Position numbers and translations under genes: made by a program. A stretch of DNA of 64,000 nt from JAEUMD01 sp050250815 (GTDB taxonomy: Bacteria > Pseudomonadota > Alphaproteobacteria > Rhizobiales > Hyphomicrobiaceae): the NCBI GenBank assembly GCA_050250815.1, contig JBFWNY010000013.1:32076-96075 (forward strand). Direction: 5' to 3'. Shown here piece after piece: positions 52,624 to 61,399 of the stretch. The notes under the pieces are model-generated. The model saw only the letters and a list, made by a program, of their open reading frames with translations. It was not told the origin of the DNA and ran no database searches. The number at the start of each line of letters is the position of its first letter. Positions within the stretch are counted from its first letter, which is position 1.

Positions 52624-53871
52624 TCAGCCGTTGTGTGCGGGTAGTGACGGTGCACCGTGCGACACCGCTTCGGCCTTGGGTCTGGCCAGCGCCAGCTCGT
52701 AGGCTGCTAGAAGCCGCTGTGCTTCTTCGTCCCATCGCAGCAGCGCCTTTGCCCGAGCGCGGCCCTCGGCGGCCTGCCGTTCGGCAAGTGCTGGCTCATC
52801 CATGAGCCGCACGATTTGATCGGCGAGACTGGCAGGCGAATTGTCCTGCGCGTAGAGCGCGGCGTCGCCGGCGATCTTGCGCCCCTCCATCAGATCGAAC
52901 TGAACGAAGGGAATTCCGAGTGTCATGTACTCGAACGCCTTGTTCATGGAAATCTTGTCGTTGTAGGCGTTCTTGGGATCTGGAATGACGCCGATGTCCA
53001 CGCTCGACAGGGCCGAGAGCAACGGCTCGCCGGACAGGAAGCCGGTGAACGTGATCGCATCTCCAACACCACGCTCGGCGGCAAGGCGCTGCAGATGCGG
53101 CAGCTCGGTGCCAGAGCCGATGATGAGGCAGCCCACGTCATCGCGGCCGCGCCTCACAACGAGATCGGCCACCGCCTCCACCAGCAGGTCGACACCGTCC
53201 TGTGCACCCATGATGCCGACATAGCCCAGCATGTTCTTTTTGCCGGCGCGCAGCGTGGGGCTCGGTTCAACCCGGCGGAACCGGCTGACGTCGGGTATGG
53301 AGCGGACGATGAAAACGCGGTCGGGCGACATGCCACCACGTTCGACCGCAATCGACTTGAACGTCTCGTTGGTTGCGATCGACACGTCGGCGGTGCGGAA
53401 CGTCCAGCGCTCGAGCATGCCAAGCAGCTTGTGGAACCCACCGCGGCGGCCGAACTTCGCCTCGAAAAGCTCCGGATTGATATCGTGGTGGTCGAACACG
53501 AACGGTTTTCCGAACGCGTACTTCCAGAAGCCCGCGATGAGGAAGATGAGGTCGGGCGGATTGCAGGCCTGCACGCAGTCGAAGCCGACTTTGAAGTAGG
53601 CCTTCACGGACAGCACGAACTCCCAGAACAGCGCCGAGCCGTACTCGAAAGCATAGCCGAGCGGTCCGTCCGCCTCGAACGGCAGCGGGTGACGGAAGAC
53701 GTGAATGCCTTCCAGCAGCTCGTAGGAGGCCGTGTAGCGCCCGCCCACGGGACAGATGACGGAGACGATGTAGCCTGCGTCGCGCAATGTCCGCGCTTCC
53801 TGCCAAACCCTGCGGTCGAGCGGGACGGTGAGGTTCTCAACGATAATCAGGACGCTCGGCGGACGACGCAA
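52624..53871 (-). CDS. Glycosyltransferase family 4
   Basis: 415 residues. GT-B fold: N-terminal SVLIIVENLTVPLDRRVWQEA; FDHHDINPELFEAKFG; donor half from NMLGYVGIMGAQDGVDLLVEA; E-x7-E-like motif in MNKAFEYMTLGIPFVQFDL. Retaining transferase, donor unknown. TTG start at 53871 with GGAG 8 nt upstream; no ATG gives the conserved first strand. Convergent with the flippase gene and divergent from the small CtrA-box gene. Confidence 0.9.
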   Translation of the reverse strand: MRRPPSVLIIVENLTVPLDRRVWQEARTLRDAGYIVSVICPVGGRYTASYELLEGIHVFRHPLPFEADGPLGYAFEYGSALFWEFVLSVKAYFKVGFDCVQACNPPDLIFLIAGFWKYAFGKPFVFDHHDINPELFEAKFGRRGGFHKLLGMLERWTFRTADVSIATNETFKSIAVERGGMSPDRVFIVRSIPDVSRFRRVEPSPTLRAGKKNMLGYVGIMGAQDGVDLLVEAVADLVVRRGRDDVGCLIIGSGTELPHLQRLAAERGVGDAITFTGFLSGEPLLSALSSVDIGVIPDPKNAYNDKISMNKAFEYMTLGIPFVQFDLMEGRKIAGDAALYAQDNSPASLADQIVRLMDEPALAERQAAEGRARAKALLRWDEEAQRLLAAYELALARPKAEAVSHGAPSLPAHNG

Positions 53872-54112
53872 GGTGAAGCTCCGCGACTACGCAGGCATGA
53901 CATCGAGCGCACTTCGGAAACGATGCGCACTCCAGCTTGAAGGGCGCCATGCTGAGGGAAAAAAGTGAAGGATTGCCCAGCGCGCTGGTGAGCGTGTGCG
54001 CAGCGACTGTCTCGCTTTGAAACATTGGCCGCGGCATCGACCGGCGCGCGATTTGCGATACGGATTCCAGCACGCCGGTTGATGCCCGGTCGGCGCAATG
54101 ATATCCAATCTG

Positions 54113-54127
54113 TTAATCTTGCATTAA
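54113..54127 (+). promoter_or_regulatory. Perfect CtrA-type binding site
   Basis: TTAA-TCTTGCA-TTAA, an exact match to the CtrA full site TTAA-N7-TTAA, in a 280-nt divergent region (53872-54151) and 25 nt before the start of the 75-residue gene. CtrA is the alphaproteobacterial cell-cycle and motility regulator. Confidence 0.6.
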
Positions 54128-54151
54128 CGGTTGCTGTTCGGAGTTGCCCGC

Positions 54152-54379
54152 ATGTTCCGCATTCCGCGCTCGCGTCCCTGGCCGCCGGAGATCGACCTGC
54201 ACACCATGCGCGACACGCTCGCTTACATGCACGACGATGCTTCGCGCGTGCCTGGCCTGGAAAAGCTCAAGGACGCACTCGCCACCGCAATACGGGAGGC
54301 AGAGGCCGCAGATCGCAAGCCGCAGCAGCTCGTACCTGGCGCTTTGGGTGCGCGTTTCCTGCCGCGCCGACTCTACTGA
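54152..54379 (+). CDS. Small hypothetical protein behind a CtrA site
   Basis: 75 residues, cytoplasmic, basic at both ends, no membrane segment. Central part HTMRDTLAYMHDDASRVPG is predicted helical. No family recognised. ATG 54152 has CGGAG 8 nt upstream. The CtrA site ends 25 nt before the start codon, so a cell-cycle or envelope role is possible. Convergent with tonB, 41 nt away. Confidence 0.6.
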   Translation: MFRIPRSRPWPPEIDLHTMRDTLAYMHDDASRVPGLEKLKDALATAIREAEAADRKPQQLVPGALGARFLPRRLY

Positions 54380-54420
54380 GAGCCTGAACCTCCAAGACTG
54401 CGAACGGTCCGCGCCGTTAC

Positions 54421-55290
54421 CTACTGGCGCACCGTATAGGCGAATGGGATCGTCAGCTTCAGAGTAGCGTCTGGAATGAACTTCGCTTCAACCGGGTAGG
54501 GCTCCGCCCGCCTCACGCTTTCGATCGCCAGCGCATCAAGTCGCGCCGAGCCTGACGAGCGATAGACAACCGCTTCGACGACACGCCCATTCCTGTCAAT
54601 CTCGACCACCAGGTCGGTCCGGCCGCTCTCGAGCTTCTGACCGGGGCGCACCGTCGGCTTGACGCGGAATTTCTCGATATGGCGGTGCAGGGCACCGAGA
54701 AACTGCCGGTAGGCCGCTGCGTCACCGCCGTCGCGCGCCTGCGCCGCGGCCTGCTGCTCGATAACCGCGACCTGCTCCACCTGCTCTTCGCTGGCGACCT
54801 GCTTGGGCTGCGGTGGACGCACCTCCAGAGGAGGCGTTTCCGCGATCTCCTTCAAGGGCTCGGGCTTCACCTCTTCAGGCTGAGGTGGCCGCGCGGTCAG
54901 CACTTCACGCGTCTCGCCGAGCGGTGAGGCGACCACATCCTCGACCTCTGACGGCTTCTCGGTCACGATTGCGTCAGGTGGCGGCGGTGTCTGCTGTGGC
55001 TCGACAGCAGCGATCTCCTTGGGCTGCTCCGGCTCGACGGCCTTCACCTCGTCGAGCGCTGCCTGTGCGACCGTACTGGGAACGGTTTCCGCATCGCGCG
55101 CCTCGATCGTCTCGGGCGCCTCACCCAGCCGCGACAATCCTTCGATCGCCATGCCCTGCTCGATACGCAATTGATCCGTGCCGGTTCCCGCCTCGAATGC
55201 ATTGCTACCCGTGAACTGCATCATCGAAAGCAGCAGCGCGCCGTGAAACACGGTCGACAACAGCACGCTTGTCGGGCGCAGCGCGTCCAT
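54421..55290 (-). CDS. tonB: TonB energy transducer
   Basis: 289 residues. One membrane helix at about 8-28 (VLLSTVFHGALLLSMMQF), a long Pro/Glu-rich periplasmic spacer, and a TonB C-terminal domain (LVVEIDRNGRVVEAVVYRSS..LDALAIESVRRAEPYP). It carries proton-motive energy from ExbB-ExbD to outer-membrane receptors. ATG 55290, 3 nt after the exbD stop. Last gene of the operon exbB-exbD-tonB. Confidence 0.93.
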   Translation of the reverse strand: MDALRPTSVLLSTVFHGALLLSMMQFTGSNAFEAGTGTDQLRIEQGMAIEGLSRLGEAPETIEARDAETVPSTVAQAALDEVKAVEPEQPKEIAAVEPQQTPPPPDAIVTEKPSEVEDVVASPLGETREVLTARPPQPEEVKPEPLKEIAETPPLEVRPPQPKQVASEEQVEQVAVIEQQAAAQARDGGDAAAYRQFLGALHRHIEKFRVKPTVRPGQKLESGRTDLVVEIDRNGRVVEAVVYRSSGSARLDALAIESVRRAEPYPVEAKFIPDATLKLTIPFAYTVRQ

Positions 55291-55293
55291 GGG

Positions 55294-55818
55294 TCAATTC
55301 CGTGCGGTGCCCGGCGGGCCGATCGCCTGCGAGGATGAAGCGGACGTCGTGTCCGGCGCCCTCGAGGCCGCGCCCTCCACCTGATGCGGCGAAGGTTTGG
55401 ACAATAGCGATACGCGTGCGTAGCCGGCATCTCCAACGCGGCCCAGCACCTCCATCACATCGCCGTAGACCGCCTTGCGGTCGGCCCGCACGTAGACAAC
55501 AGTATCGCCCTCCTCGCCACGGATCTGGCGCAGGCGCGACACGAAGCCCGCGCGCGCCACCTCCTCGTCGCGGACGTAGATCTTGCCGTCGCCCGCCAAT
55601 GTCACGACCATCGGCTTGCGTGTCTGCGCGAGCTTGGCTGCCGAGGTGCTCGGTAGATCGACTGGCACGCCCTGGATGAGCAATGGCGCGGCCACCATGA
55701 AGATGATCAGCAGCACGAGCATCACGTCGACGAACGGCGTGATGTTGATCTCGGCCATCGGCCTGTAGCCGGCATCCTCGTGCTCGTCCGGGAAATGCCC
55801 GCCCAGTTGCATGCCCAT
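55294..55818 (-). CDS. exbD: ExbD/TolR biopolymer transport protein
   Basis: 174 residues. Starts with MAEINITPFVDVMLVLLIIFM, the conserved ExbD/TolR membrane helix with the essential Asp. The periplasmic domain has VDLPSTSA and a D-G-K-I-Y-V strand pattern. It forms the proton-driven motor with ExbB. ATG 55818, a few bases after the exbB stop. C-terminal tail is Ala/Ser-rich. Confidence 0.93.
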   Translation of the reverse strand: MGMQLGGHFPDEHEDAGYRPMAEINITPFVDVMLVLLIIFMVAAPLLIQGVPVDLPSTSAAKLAQTRKPMVVTLAGDGKIYVRDEEVARAGFVSRLRQIRGEEGDTVVYVRADRKAVYGDVMEVLGRVGDAGYARVSLLSKPSPHQVEGAASRAPDTTSASSSQAIGPPGTARN

Positions 55819-55821
55819 CGC

Positions 55822-56511
55822 TCAAGCTCCCTGCTGCCGTGAAGCCTGACCGAGGTGGTGGCGCGCCAAGTGTGAGGCCAATCTGCTGACGGCACCGGAC
55901 GTGCGGTCTGCGGCCCGGCCAAGCGACACCGAGATCTGGTTGTAGGCGACCACCGCCGGGATCGCCGCGGCAAGGCCGATGGCCGTCGCGAACAGCGCTT
56001 CCGCAATGCCTGGAGCGACGACGGCAAGACTTGTGTCCTTCGCCTGCGCGATCGCCGTAAACGAGTGCATGATGCCCCAAACCGTGCCGAACAGCCCGAT
56101 GAACGGGGCAGCCGACCCCACCGTCGCCAGGAATGGCAGCCCGGTCTCAAGGCGCTTGAGTTCACCGCGCATCGCCCCGCGCATGGCGCGCTCGATGCGC
56201 GCGCGCGCTTCGTTCATGCCTTCGCCGCGGTGCTGCCCGTCCTGCCGCTCGGTCTCGCCGGCGGCGATGATGGCACTCGCATAGCCGCCACCATCTGCCG
56301 ACAGCGCACCCGACTGCGCGGCATCCTCCAGCCGCGACACCTGCCGCCGCAGGCCCGCCAGACGCACCAGCTTCTCGAAGATAAGGGCCCAGCAGGCGAC
56401 AGAGGCCAGCACGAGCAGGACGATGACGCCCTGCACGACGGGATCGGCATTGAGAATGAGCGAGGTGAGCGAAAAATCGCGCACGCCCTCGACGGCAAGC
56501 ACAGGCACCAC
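55822..56511 (-). CDS. exbB: ExbB/TolQ proton channel subunit
   Basis: 229 residues, three membrane helices (about 25-48, 125-148, 160-185). The LPFLATVGSAAPFIGLFGTV and AIPAVVAYNQ segments are standard for MotA/TolQ/ExbB. GTG 56511, with AAGGA about 9 nt upstream. Together with ExbD it forms the ion-driven motor that energises TonB. It follows the secreted-protein gene by 19 nt. Confidence 0.93.
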   Translation of the reverse strand: MVPVLAVEGVRDFSLTSLILNADPVVQGVIVLLVLASVACWALIFEKLVRLAGLRRQVSRLEDAAQSGALSADGGGYASAIIAAGETERQDGQHRGEGMNEARARIERAMRGAMRGELKRLETGLPFLATVGSAAPFIGLFGTVWGIMHSFTAIAQAKDTSLAVVAPGIAEALFATAIGLAAAIPAVVAYNQISVSLGRAADRTSGAVSRLASHLARHHLGQASRQQGA

Positions 56512-56530
56512 GCGAGGCGTTCCTTATTTC

Positions 56531-57100
56531 TTATTTGACCAAGTCCACTTTGGTGCGCGACGTCACGCCGATGCGCTCCAGGCAGTCTGAGGCTTCAGCT
56601 CCAGCAACCTTGCAGCCCAGCACGTCATTGACGAGAAAGCTGCCGACGTCCGAACATTTCACGCCGTCGAGGTCGAACAGCTTGACGCTGCGCTTGTCGG
56701 CCCTGAGCGGCGCGAGATCGAGCGCGAAGCGGCGCCCGATAATCCCATCCGTTTGAAACAGCACAAGATCGAGCTTCAACGTCTCGTAGGCGGCGCCGGC
56801 ATTGTCGACCACAAGGTAGGCGCGGCAGCTCGCCTTCTGATCCTCGAGCTTGTTCAACTCGACCTTGATACCCACCGCAGACGTTGTGGTTCCAGGCGCA
56901 GCAGGCGTAGCTGCTGCCGCCGGGCCCGTCGGCGCCGGACCGGCGGGCGCGGGTCCACCCGGAGTAGCCGGCTCGGCGGTCTGAGCCTCTGCGGGTGGAA
57001 TGAGCGAACCGTAGCCGGCCATGCAGGCGATGACGCTCAGGCATGCGGCGATCAGCCGGTCACGCAAGCGATCCGCGGATCCCCGATCGACGCACTGCAA
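56531..57100 (-). CDS. Secreted protein leading the exbB-exbD-tonB operon
   Basis: 189 residues. A signal peptide ending near PPAEAQT and a long Pro/Ala/Gly linker precede a compact C-terminal domain (KVELNKLEDQKASCRAYLVVDN..LVLFQTDGIIGRRFALDLAPL..CSDVG..GCKV..DCLERI) with four or five Cys. The TTG at 57100 is favoured because AGGAGG lies 6 nt upstream; other starts lack a ribosome site. First gene of the TonB operon, so it may be a periplasmic partner of TonB or of its cargo. Family unknown. Confidence 0.75.
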   Translation of the reverse strand: MQCVDRGSADRLRDRLIAACLSVIACMAGYGSLIPPAEAQTAEPATPGGPAPAGPAPTGPAAAATPAAPGTTTSAVGIKVELNKLEDQKASCRAYLVVDNAGAAYETLKLDLVLFQTDGIIGRRFALDLAPLRADKRSVKLFDLDGVKCSDVGSFLVNDVLGCKVAGAEASDCLERIGVTSRTKVDLVK

Positions 57101-57264
57101 GCAACACCTCCTCAAACGCTACGATGTAGTAGCCCCCACCGGGAGCACACCGCTCCTTAGCAGCCCTTGTCGCATGCGCGCAACGAACGAGCCCGGGCGA
57201 GGTTTCCAGGCACAAACTCCCAGGTGACGCCCCGTTATGAGGCGCCTCTGCAACACACTTGAAC

Positions 57265-57281
57265 TGTTATACCGTATCACA
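57265..57281. promoter_or_regulatory. 17-bp palindrome, Zur-like operator candidate
   Basis: TGTTATACCGTATCACA: the arms match at seven of eight positions around a central C. It resembles Zur boxes with TGTTATA/TATAACA halves. It lies in the divergent region between the TonB operon and the receptor gene, directly after a TTGAAC at 57259-57264 that could be a -35 element for the receptor, so binding would block it. Confidence 0.45.
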
Positions 57282-57393
57282 TGCCAATTTGCCGTCAACT
57301 GGCGTTGACCGTCCGCTGCCGAACACCTTATCCGGGAAGACAGTTTCTGTTTCGGCCTTCCGGGGGGAAGGCGGCGCCTCGGGGGAGGGGACA

Positions 57394-60090
57394 ATGCGCG
57401 TTAGGGCAATCGGCGGGGCCGTTACCGCGAGCCTCCTGGCAACAACCGGCATCGCCCTGGCACAGGCCAACCCGCCAGCTCCGCCTCCGGTCCAGACTGC
57501 CCCTCCCGCAACCGCCGCGCCAACTTCACCGCCGCCGGTTCCCTCCGGCACGGCAACTCCTGCGCCCGCTGCCACGACCCAACCGGCGGCCCAGCCGGCC
57601 GCCGATGCGCCGGCCGCGGCACCAGGCACCACCCAGCTTCCTCCGGTCGAGGTGATCCAGCAGCAGCCGACACCGCCGCCGCAGGTCATTGTCAAGCAGC
57701 CGGCCGTCAAGCCGAAGCCCATCCAGCAGGCAGCACCCGCGCCCCAGCCCGTGTCGCCCGCTCCTGTCGCGCCGCCGCCTGTGGTTGATCTGCCCGTCAC
57801 ACCGGCTTCCGTCGATGCGCAGCGTGCTGCCGGCGACCTCGTCCGCGTTGCACCCATCGGCGGCTCGGAGATCGCCATCGAGAAGGTGCCCGGCAGCGTC
57901 AGCACCGTTTCGTCCCAGGCGATCGCAGAGTCGGGCAGCACCGAGCCGCAAGACGTTCTGCAAAAGCAGGTCCCGGGCATCATCCTGGGCGATGCCGGCG
58001 GCAATGATCTGCGCGCGCAGGTGGATTATCGCGGTTTCGGCTCGGGCTCGGTCAACGGCTTCCCGCAGGGACTCGCCGTCTACCAGAACGGCGTACGCAT
58101 CAACGAGGTGTTCGGCGACACGGTCAACTGGGACGTCCTTCCCAAGAACGCCATCTCCGACATGACCGTCCTGTCGGGCAATCCGATCTTCGGCCTCAAC
58201 GCCATCGGCGGCGCGATCTCCATCGTCATGAAGGACGGCTTCCAGTTTCAGGGCGCCGAGATCGACCTCATGGGCGGTTCGTTCGGCCGCCGCCAGATCG
58301 GCATCGAAGTCGGCGCACGCAGCGGCGCCTTCGCGGCCTATGTCGCGGCCGAGGGCATCCAAGACGATGGCTGGCGCGATTTCTCACCCGCGGAAGCCAA
58401 GCGCGCCTATGTCGACCTCGGCTTCAAGGGCAGCCGCGTCGAGGCTCATCTCAACCTGACCATCGCAGACACGTTTGCCGGCGCGACCGCCGCAACGCCC
58501 GTTGAGTTGCTTGCCATCGACCGTTCGCGCACCTACACCTCTCCGCAGACGACCGACATCCAGGTCGTCATGCCCTCCTTCAATGCTGCGGTGAAAGTCA
58601 CCGACACATTCACGGTGTCGGGCCTCGCCTACTACCGCCGCTTCAAGTCGCGCGTGATCGACGGCAACGTCGCCGAGATCGAACCCTGCGGCGTCGACCC
58701 GACCATCCTGTGCGCCGAAGAGGACGGTATCGAGGAGCCGCTCGAGGACACCAACGGCAACAATTTCAACACCGCGGACTTTGACGATCCCTACGGCGTG
58801 ATCGATCGCATCCGCACGGACTCCGAAAGCTTCGGCTTTGGCCTGCAGGCCGTCGAGAAGGCGAAGCTTTTCGGGCACAACAACCACTTCGTCATGGGCC
58901 TGAGCTACGACCAGGGCAAGGTGCGCTATGGCACGTCCTCGGAGTTCGGCGAGATCGGGCCCTTCTTCGTCGTCGAGGGGTCGGGGCGCATCCTGGAGGA
59001 GCCTGACGACTTCTTCGGCCGCGACGTGGACGTCAGCACACGCTATCTCGGCCTCTATTTCCTCAACGCCTTCGACGTGACCGACCGGCTGACCTTCACG
59101 TTCGGCGGCCGCTTCAACCACGCCAAGGTGGATCTCGTCGATCTGACCGGCGAGTTCGACGGCATAACGTCGAACCATAAGTTCCAGCGCTTCAATCCCA
59201 CGGTCGGTGCGACCTACGAGGTCGTCCCCGGCATCACGCTTTACGGCGGATACTCGGAGGCCAACCGCGCGCCGACGCCGGCCGAGCTTGCCTGTGCCAA
59301 CCCGGACAATCCCTGTCCTATCGAGAGCTTCCTCACTGACGATCCGCCGCTCAAGCAGGTCGTCTCCAAGACCTTCGAGCTCGGACTGCGCGGCAAGATG
59401 AAGTCGGCAGGCGGCAATCAGCGGCTCGACTGGGGCATCGGCCTATTCCAGACCACCAACCAGGACGACATCCTGTTCGTCGCCTCCGATGTGACAGGCC
59501 GCGGTTTCTTCTTCAATGCCGGCGAGACCTTGAGGCGTGGCCTGGAAGCGAGCCTCAAGTACAAGTACGGCCCACTGTCGGTGTATGCGAGCTACGCCTT
59601 CATCAAAGCGACGTATGAGACCGACAACGAGTTCTCCTCGCCCGCCCATCCCGACGCGGGGCCGTGCGCCGATCCGATGCTGCCCGACATCTGCATTCAG
59701 GTGCAGTCCGGCGATAACATTCCGGGCATCCCCAACCATCGCTTCAAGGCCGGCTTCGACTACTTCGTGACGCCACGCTGGAAGGTTGGTGCCGACCTCA
59801 TTGCCGCGTCGGGTCAGCACTTCTTCGGCGACGATGCCAACCTGCTCGGCAAGCTCGGCGGCTATACGCGCGTGGACGTGTCGACATCGTTCGAGGTCAA
59901 CGACCATATCGAACTCTATGCCTATGCCAACAACATCTTCGACCGGAAGTATGGCCTGTTCGGCACGCTGTTCGAGGCGGACGAGGCGCCCGGCGAGGTC
60001 GTGGCACCGGGGTTCATGTTCGACGACCCGCGCTCGGTCGTCCCCGGCGCGCCCGCTGCCATCTATGGCGGCGTGAAGATCAAATACTGA
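57394..60090 (+). CDS. TonB-dependent outer-membrane receptor
   Basis: 898 residues. Signal peptide ending near GIALAQA; a Pro/Ala-rich extension (about 25-175) with a TonB-box-like PVEVIQQ near residues 84-90; plug domain (AIEKVPGSVSTVSSQAIAES, NDLRAQVDYRGFGSG); a 22-strand-type barrel with receptor signature NANRAPTPAEL-like (EANRAPTPAELACANP); and a final aromatic strand (IYGGVKIKY). ATG 57394 has GGGGAGGGG upstream. Ligand unknown. The Pro-rich extension is longer than usual. Divergent from the secreted-exbB-exbD-tonB operon. Confidence 0.93.
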   Translation: MRVRAIGGAVTASLLATTGIALAQANPPAPPPVQTAPPATAAPTSPPPVPSGTATPAPAATTQPAAQPAADAPAAAPGTTQLPPVEVIQQQPTPPPQVIVKQPAVKPKPIQQAAPAPQPVSPAPVAPPPVVDLPVTPASVDAQRAAGDLVRVAPIGGSEIAIEKVPGSVSTVSSQAIAESGSTEPQDVLQKQVPGIILGDAGGNDLRAQVDYRGFGSGSVNGFPQGLAVYQNGVRINEVFGDTVNWDVLPKNAISDMTVLSGNPIFGLNAIGGAISIVMKDGFQFQGAEIDLMGGSFGRRQIGIEVGARSGAFAAYVAAEGIQDDGWRDFSPAEAKRAYVDLGFKGSRVEAHLNLTIADTFAGATAATPVELLAIDRSRTYTSPQTTDIQVVMPSFNAAVKVTDTFTVSGLAYYRRFKSRVIDGNVAEIEPCGVDPTILCAEEDGIEEPLEDTNGNNFNTADFDDPYGVIDRIRTDSESFGFGLQAVEKAKLFGHNNHFVMGLSYDQGKVRYGTSSEFGEIGPFFVVEGSGRILEEPDDFFGRDVDVSTRYLGLYFLNAFDVTDRLTFTFGGRFNHAKVDLVDLTGEFDGITSNHKFQRFNPTVGATYEVVPGITLYGGYSEANRAPTPAELACANPDNPCPIESFLTDDPPLKQVVSKTFELGLRGKMKSAGGNQRLDWGIGLFQTTNQDDILFVASDVTGRGFFFNAGETLRRGLEASLKYKYGPLSVYASYAFIKATYETDNEFSSPAHPDAGPCADPMLPDICIQVQSGDNIPGIPNHRFKAGFDYFVTPRWKVGADLIAASGQHFFGDDANLLGKLGGYTRVDVSTSFEVNDHIELYAYANNIFDRKYGLFGTLFEADEAPGEVVAPGFMFDDPRSVVPGAPAAIYGGVKIKY

Positions 60091-60105
60091 CGGGGAAACA
60101 CGAAC

Positions 60106-61107
60106 TCAGAACTCGACCTCGAGGCTGAGCTTTAGCGTGGCGGCGGGCGTGTTGTCGTTGAAACCGAACAGCAGTCCAGTGCCGAGCGTAACCTCGACGC
60201 CGCCGTCATCGCCATCTCCGGTCGCCTTCCCGTCGTCGCCATCGAGACCACGCACCTCTCCGCCGCCGGCTGCCGCACTGCGCCAAGCGTAATACAGCAC
60301 GGGGCCCGCCCGATGCTGATCGTGATCGCCGAAGGCCAAAGCGCCCTCGCCAGGCCGCCCGGTGCTGCCCAACCGATCGAATGTCCCGTACGCTTCGAGC
60401 GCCAGAGCCCAGCTTTCGCTGAAGTCGTGCTTGAGCTGCGCGGCGTACGCCAGGTCCCACTTGTTGTCCTTCTCAAGCCCGTCTGGCGTTATCTCTCCAG
60501 CACCGAAGAAGTGGACCAGCGTGAGGTTTAGAAGCGCCGTCCAGGCGCCTGAGCGCGCGCCGATGATGGGGCCGAAGACGATGGAATTCAGTCCAGCTGA
60601 TCCAAACGGATGCTCGAACTCCGTCAGCAGGCCGAAGCCGATACCGTTCTCTGAAACCGGCTTCAGGATAATGACGCTTTCGAGGGCGACCTCGGTCAGC
60701 TTCAGGTCGTCGAAAGCATTGGCCAGGGCCGGTGCAGGCGGATCGTCCAGCCGCTCCTTCTCGAATTCGATACCCACGCGCATGCGCCAGAACCGCGTCA
60801 AAGACATCTCGATCTCGAGCGCGTGACGCAGCCGCTGCACTTCGTTTTCGTCGTAGACAAACTCGCCGGGTGCATCCGGCGCGAACCGCCGACGCGGATT
60901 GCCCATCACGAAAGCGTTCTGGCTCTGAAATTCGACTCGGCCGGGCTCGGCTTCCAACCCCTTCAGCTCGAACTGACCGATGGCCGGCTCCGCTGCCGCT
61001 GGACCGGCCGCCCCCCCGACGCTGGCAATGACGCCGGCTGCGGCGAGCATCGTCGTCTCCCATGCGCTCCGCCTCGAGTTGACTGCACAATTCCGACAGG
61101 CCTGCAT
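60106..61107 (-). CDS. Probable outer-membrane beta-barrel protein
   Basis: 333 residues. Signal peptide near residues 20-47 (LAAAGVIASVGGAAGPAAAE). The mature part alternates polar and aromatic strand residues (FELKGLEAEPGRVEFQSQNA; FGLLTEFEHPFG; VLYYAWRSAAAGGG) and ends LKLSLEVEF, a typical barrel-terminal strand with Phe. It lies 15 nt from the receptor stop, in convergent orientation. ATG 61107 is preferred over 61050. Porin or small-molecule channel is a guess. Confidence 0.65.
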   Translation of the reverse strand: MQACRNCAVNSRRSAWETTMLAAAGVIASVGGAAGPAAAEPAIGQFELKGLEAEPGRVEFQSQNAFVMGNPRRRFAPDAPGEFVYDENEVQRLRHALEIEMSLTRFWRMRVGIEFEKERLDDPPAPALANAFDDLKLTEVALESVIILKPVSENGIGFGLLTEFEHPFGSAGLNSIVFGPIIGARSGAWTALLNLTLVHFFGAGEITPDGLEKDNKWDLAYAAQLKHDFSESWALALEAYGTFDRLGSTGRPGEGALAFGDHDQHRAGPVLYYAWRSAAAGGGEVRGLDGDDGKATGDGDDGGVEVTLGTGLLFGFNDNTPAATLKLSLEVEF

Positions 61108-61331
61108 CCGGTCCGAGATCTCCCTCCTGACACGACGGGTAGGCGTGCCGGCTGGGGTGGAGGCGAACACGCGCCGCGCGATGGCGCAAGCGCCCGCTGC
61201 CGGCGGAGCCACTCCTTTAATGCCTTGCCGGTGAACACGTTGCGCGACCGCATCACTCGTTCGAGGCGGAGGGCGATCCACGGTGCCGCCGCGGCACATG
61301 GACCAAAATGAAGCGTGCACAGATGAATGCA

Positions 61332-61346
61332 TTAACCACAAGTTAT
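61332..61346 (+). promoter_or_regulatory. Near-match to a CtrA site upstream of the histidine kinase
   Basis: TTAA-CCACAAG-TTAT: one mismatch to TTAA-N7-TTAA, 53 nt before the kinase start. Weak on its own. Confidence 0.3.
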
Positions 61347-61399
61347 GAGTTGAGCCGTAAATACTCGAATGTGCCGAAGCCACCACGCGAATCTCACCG

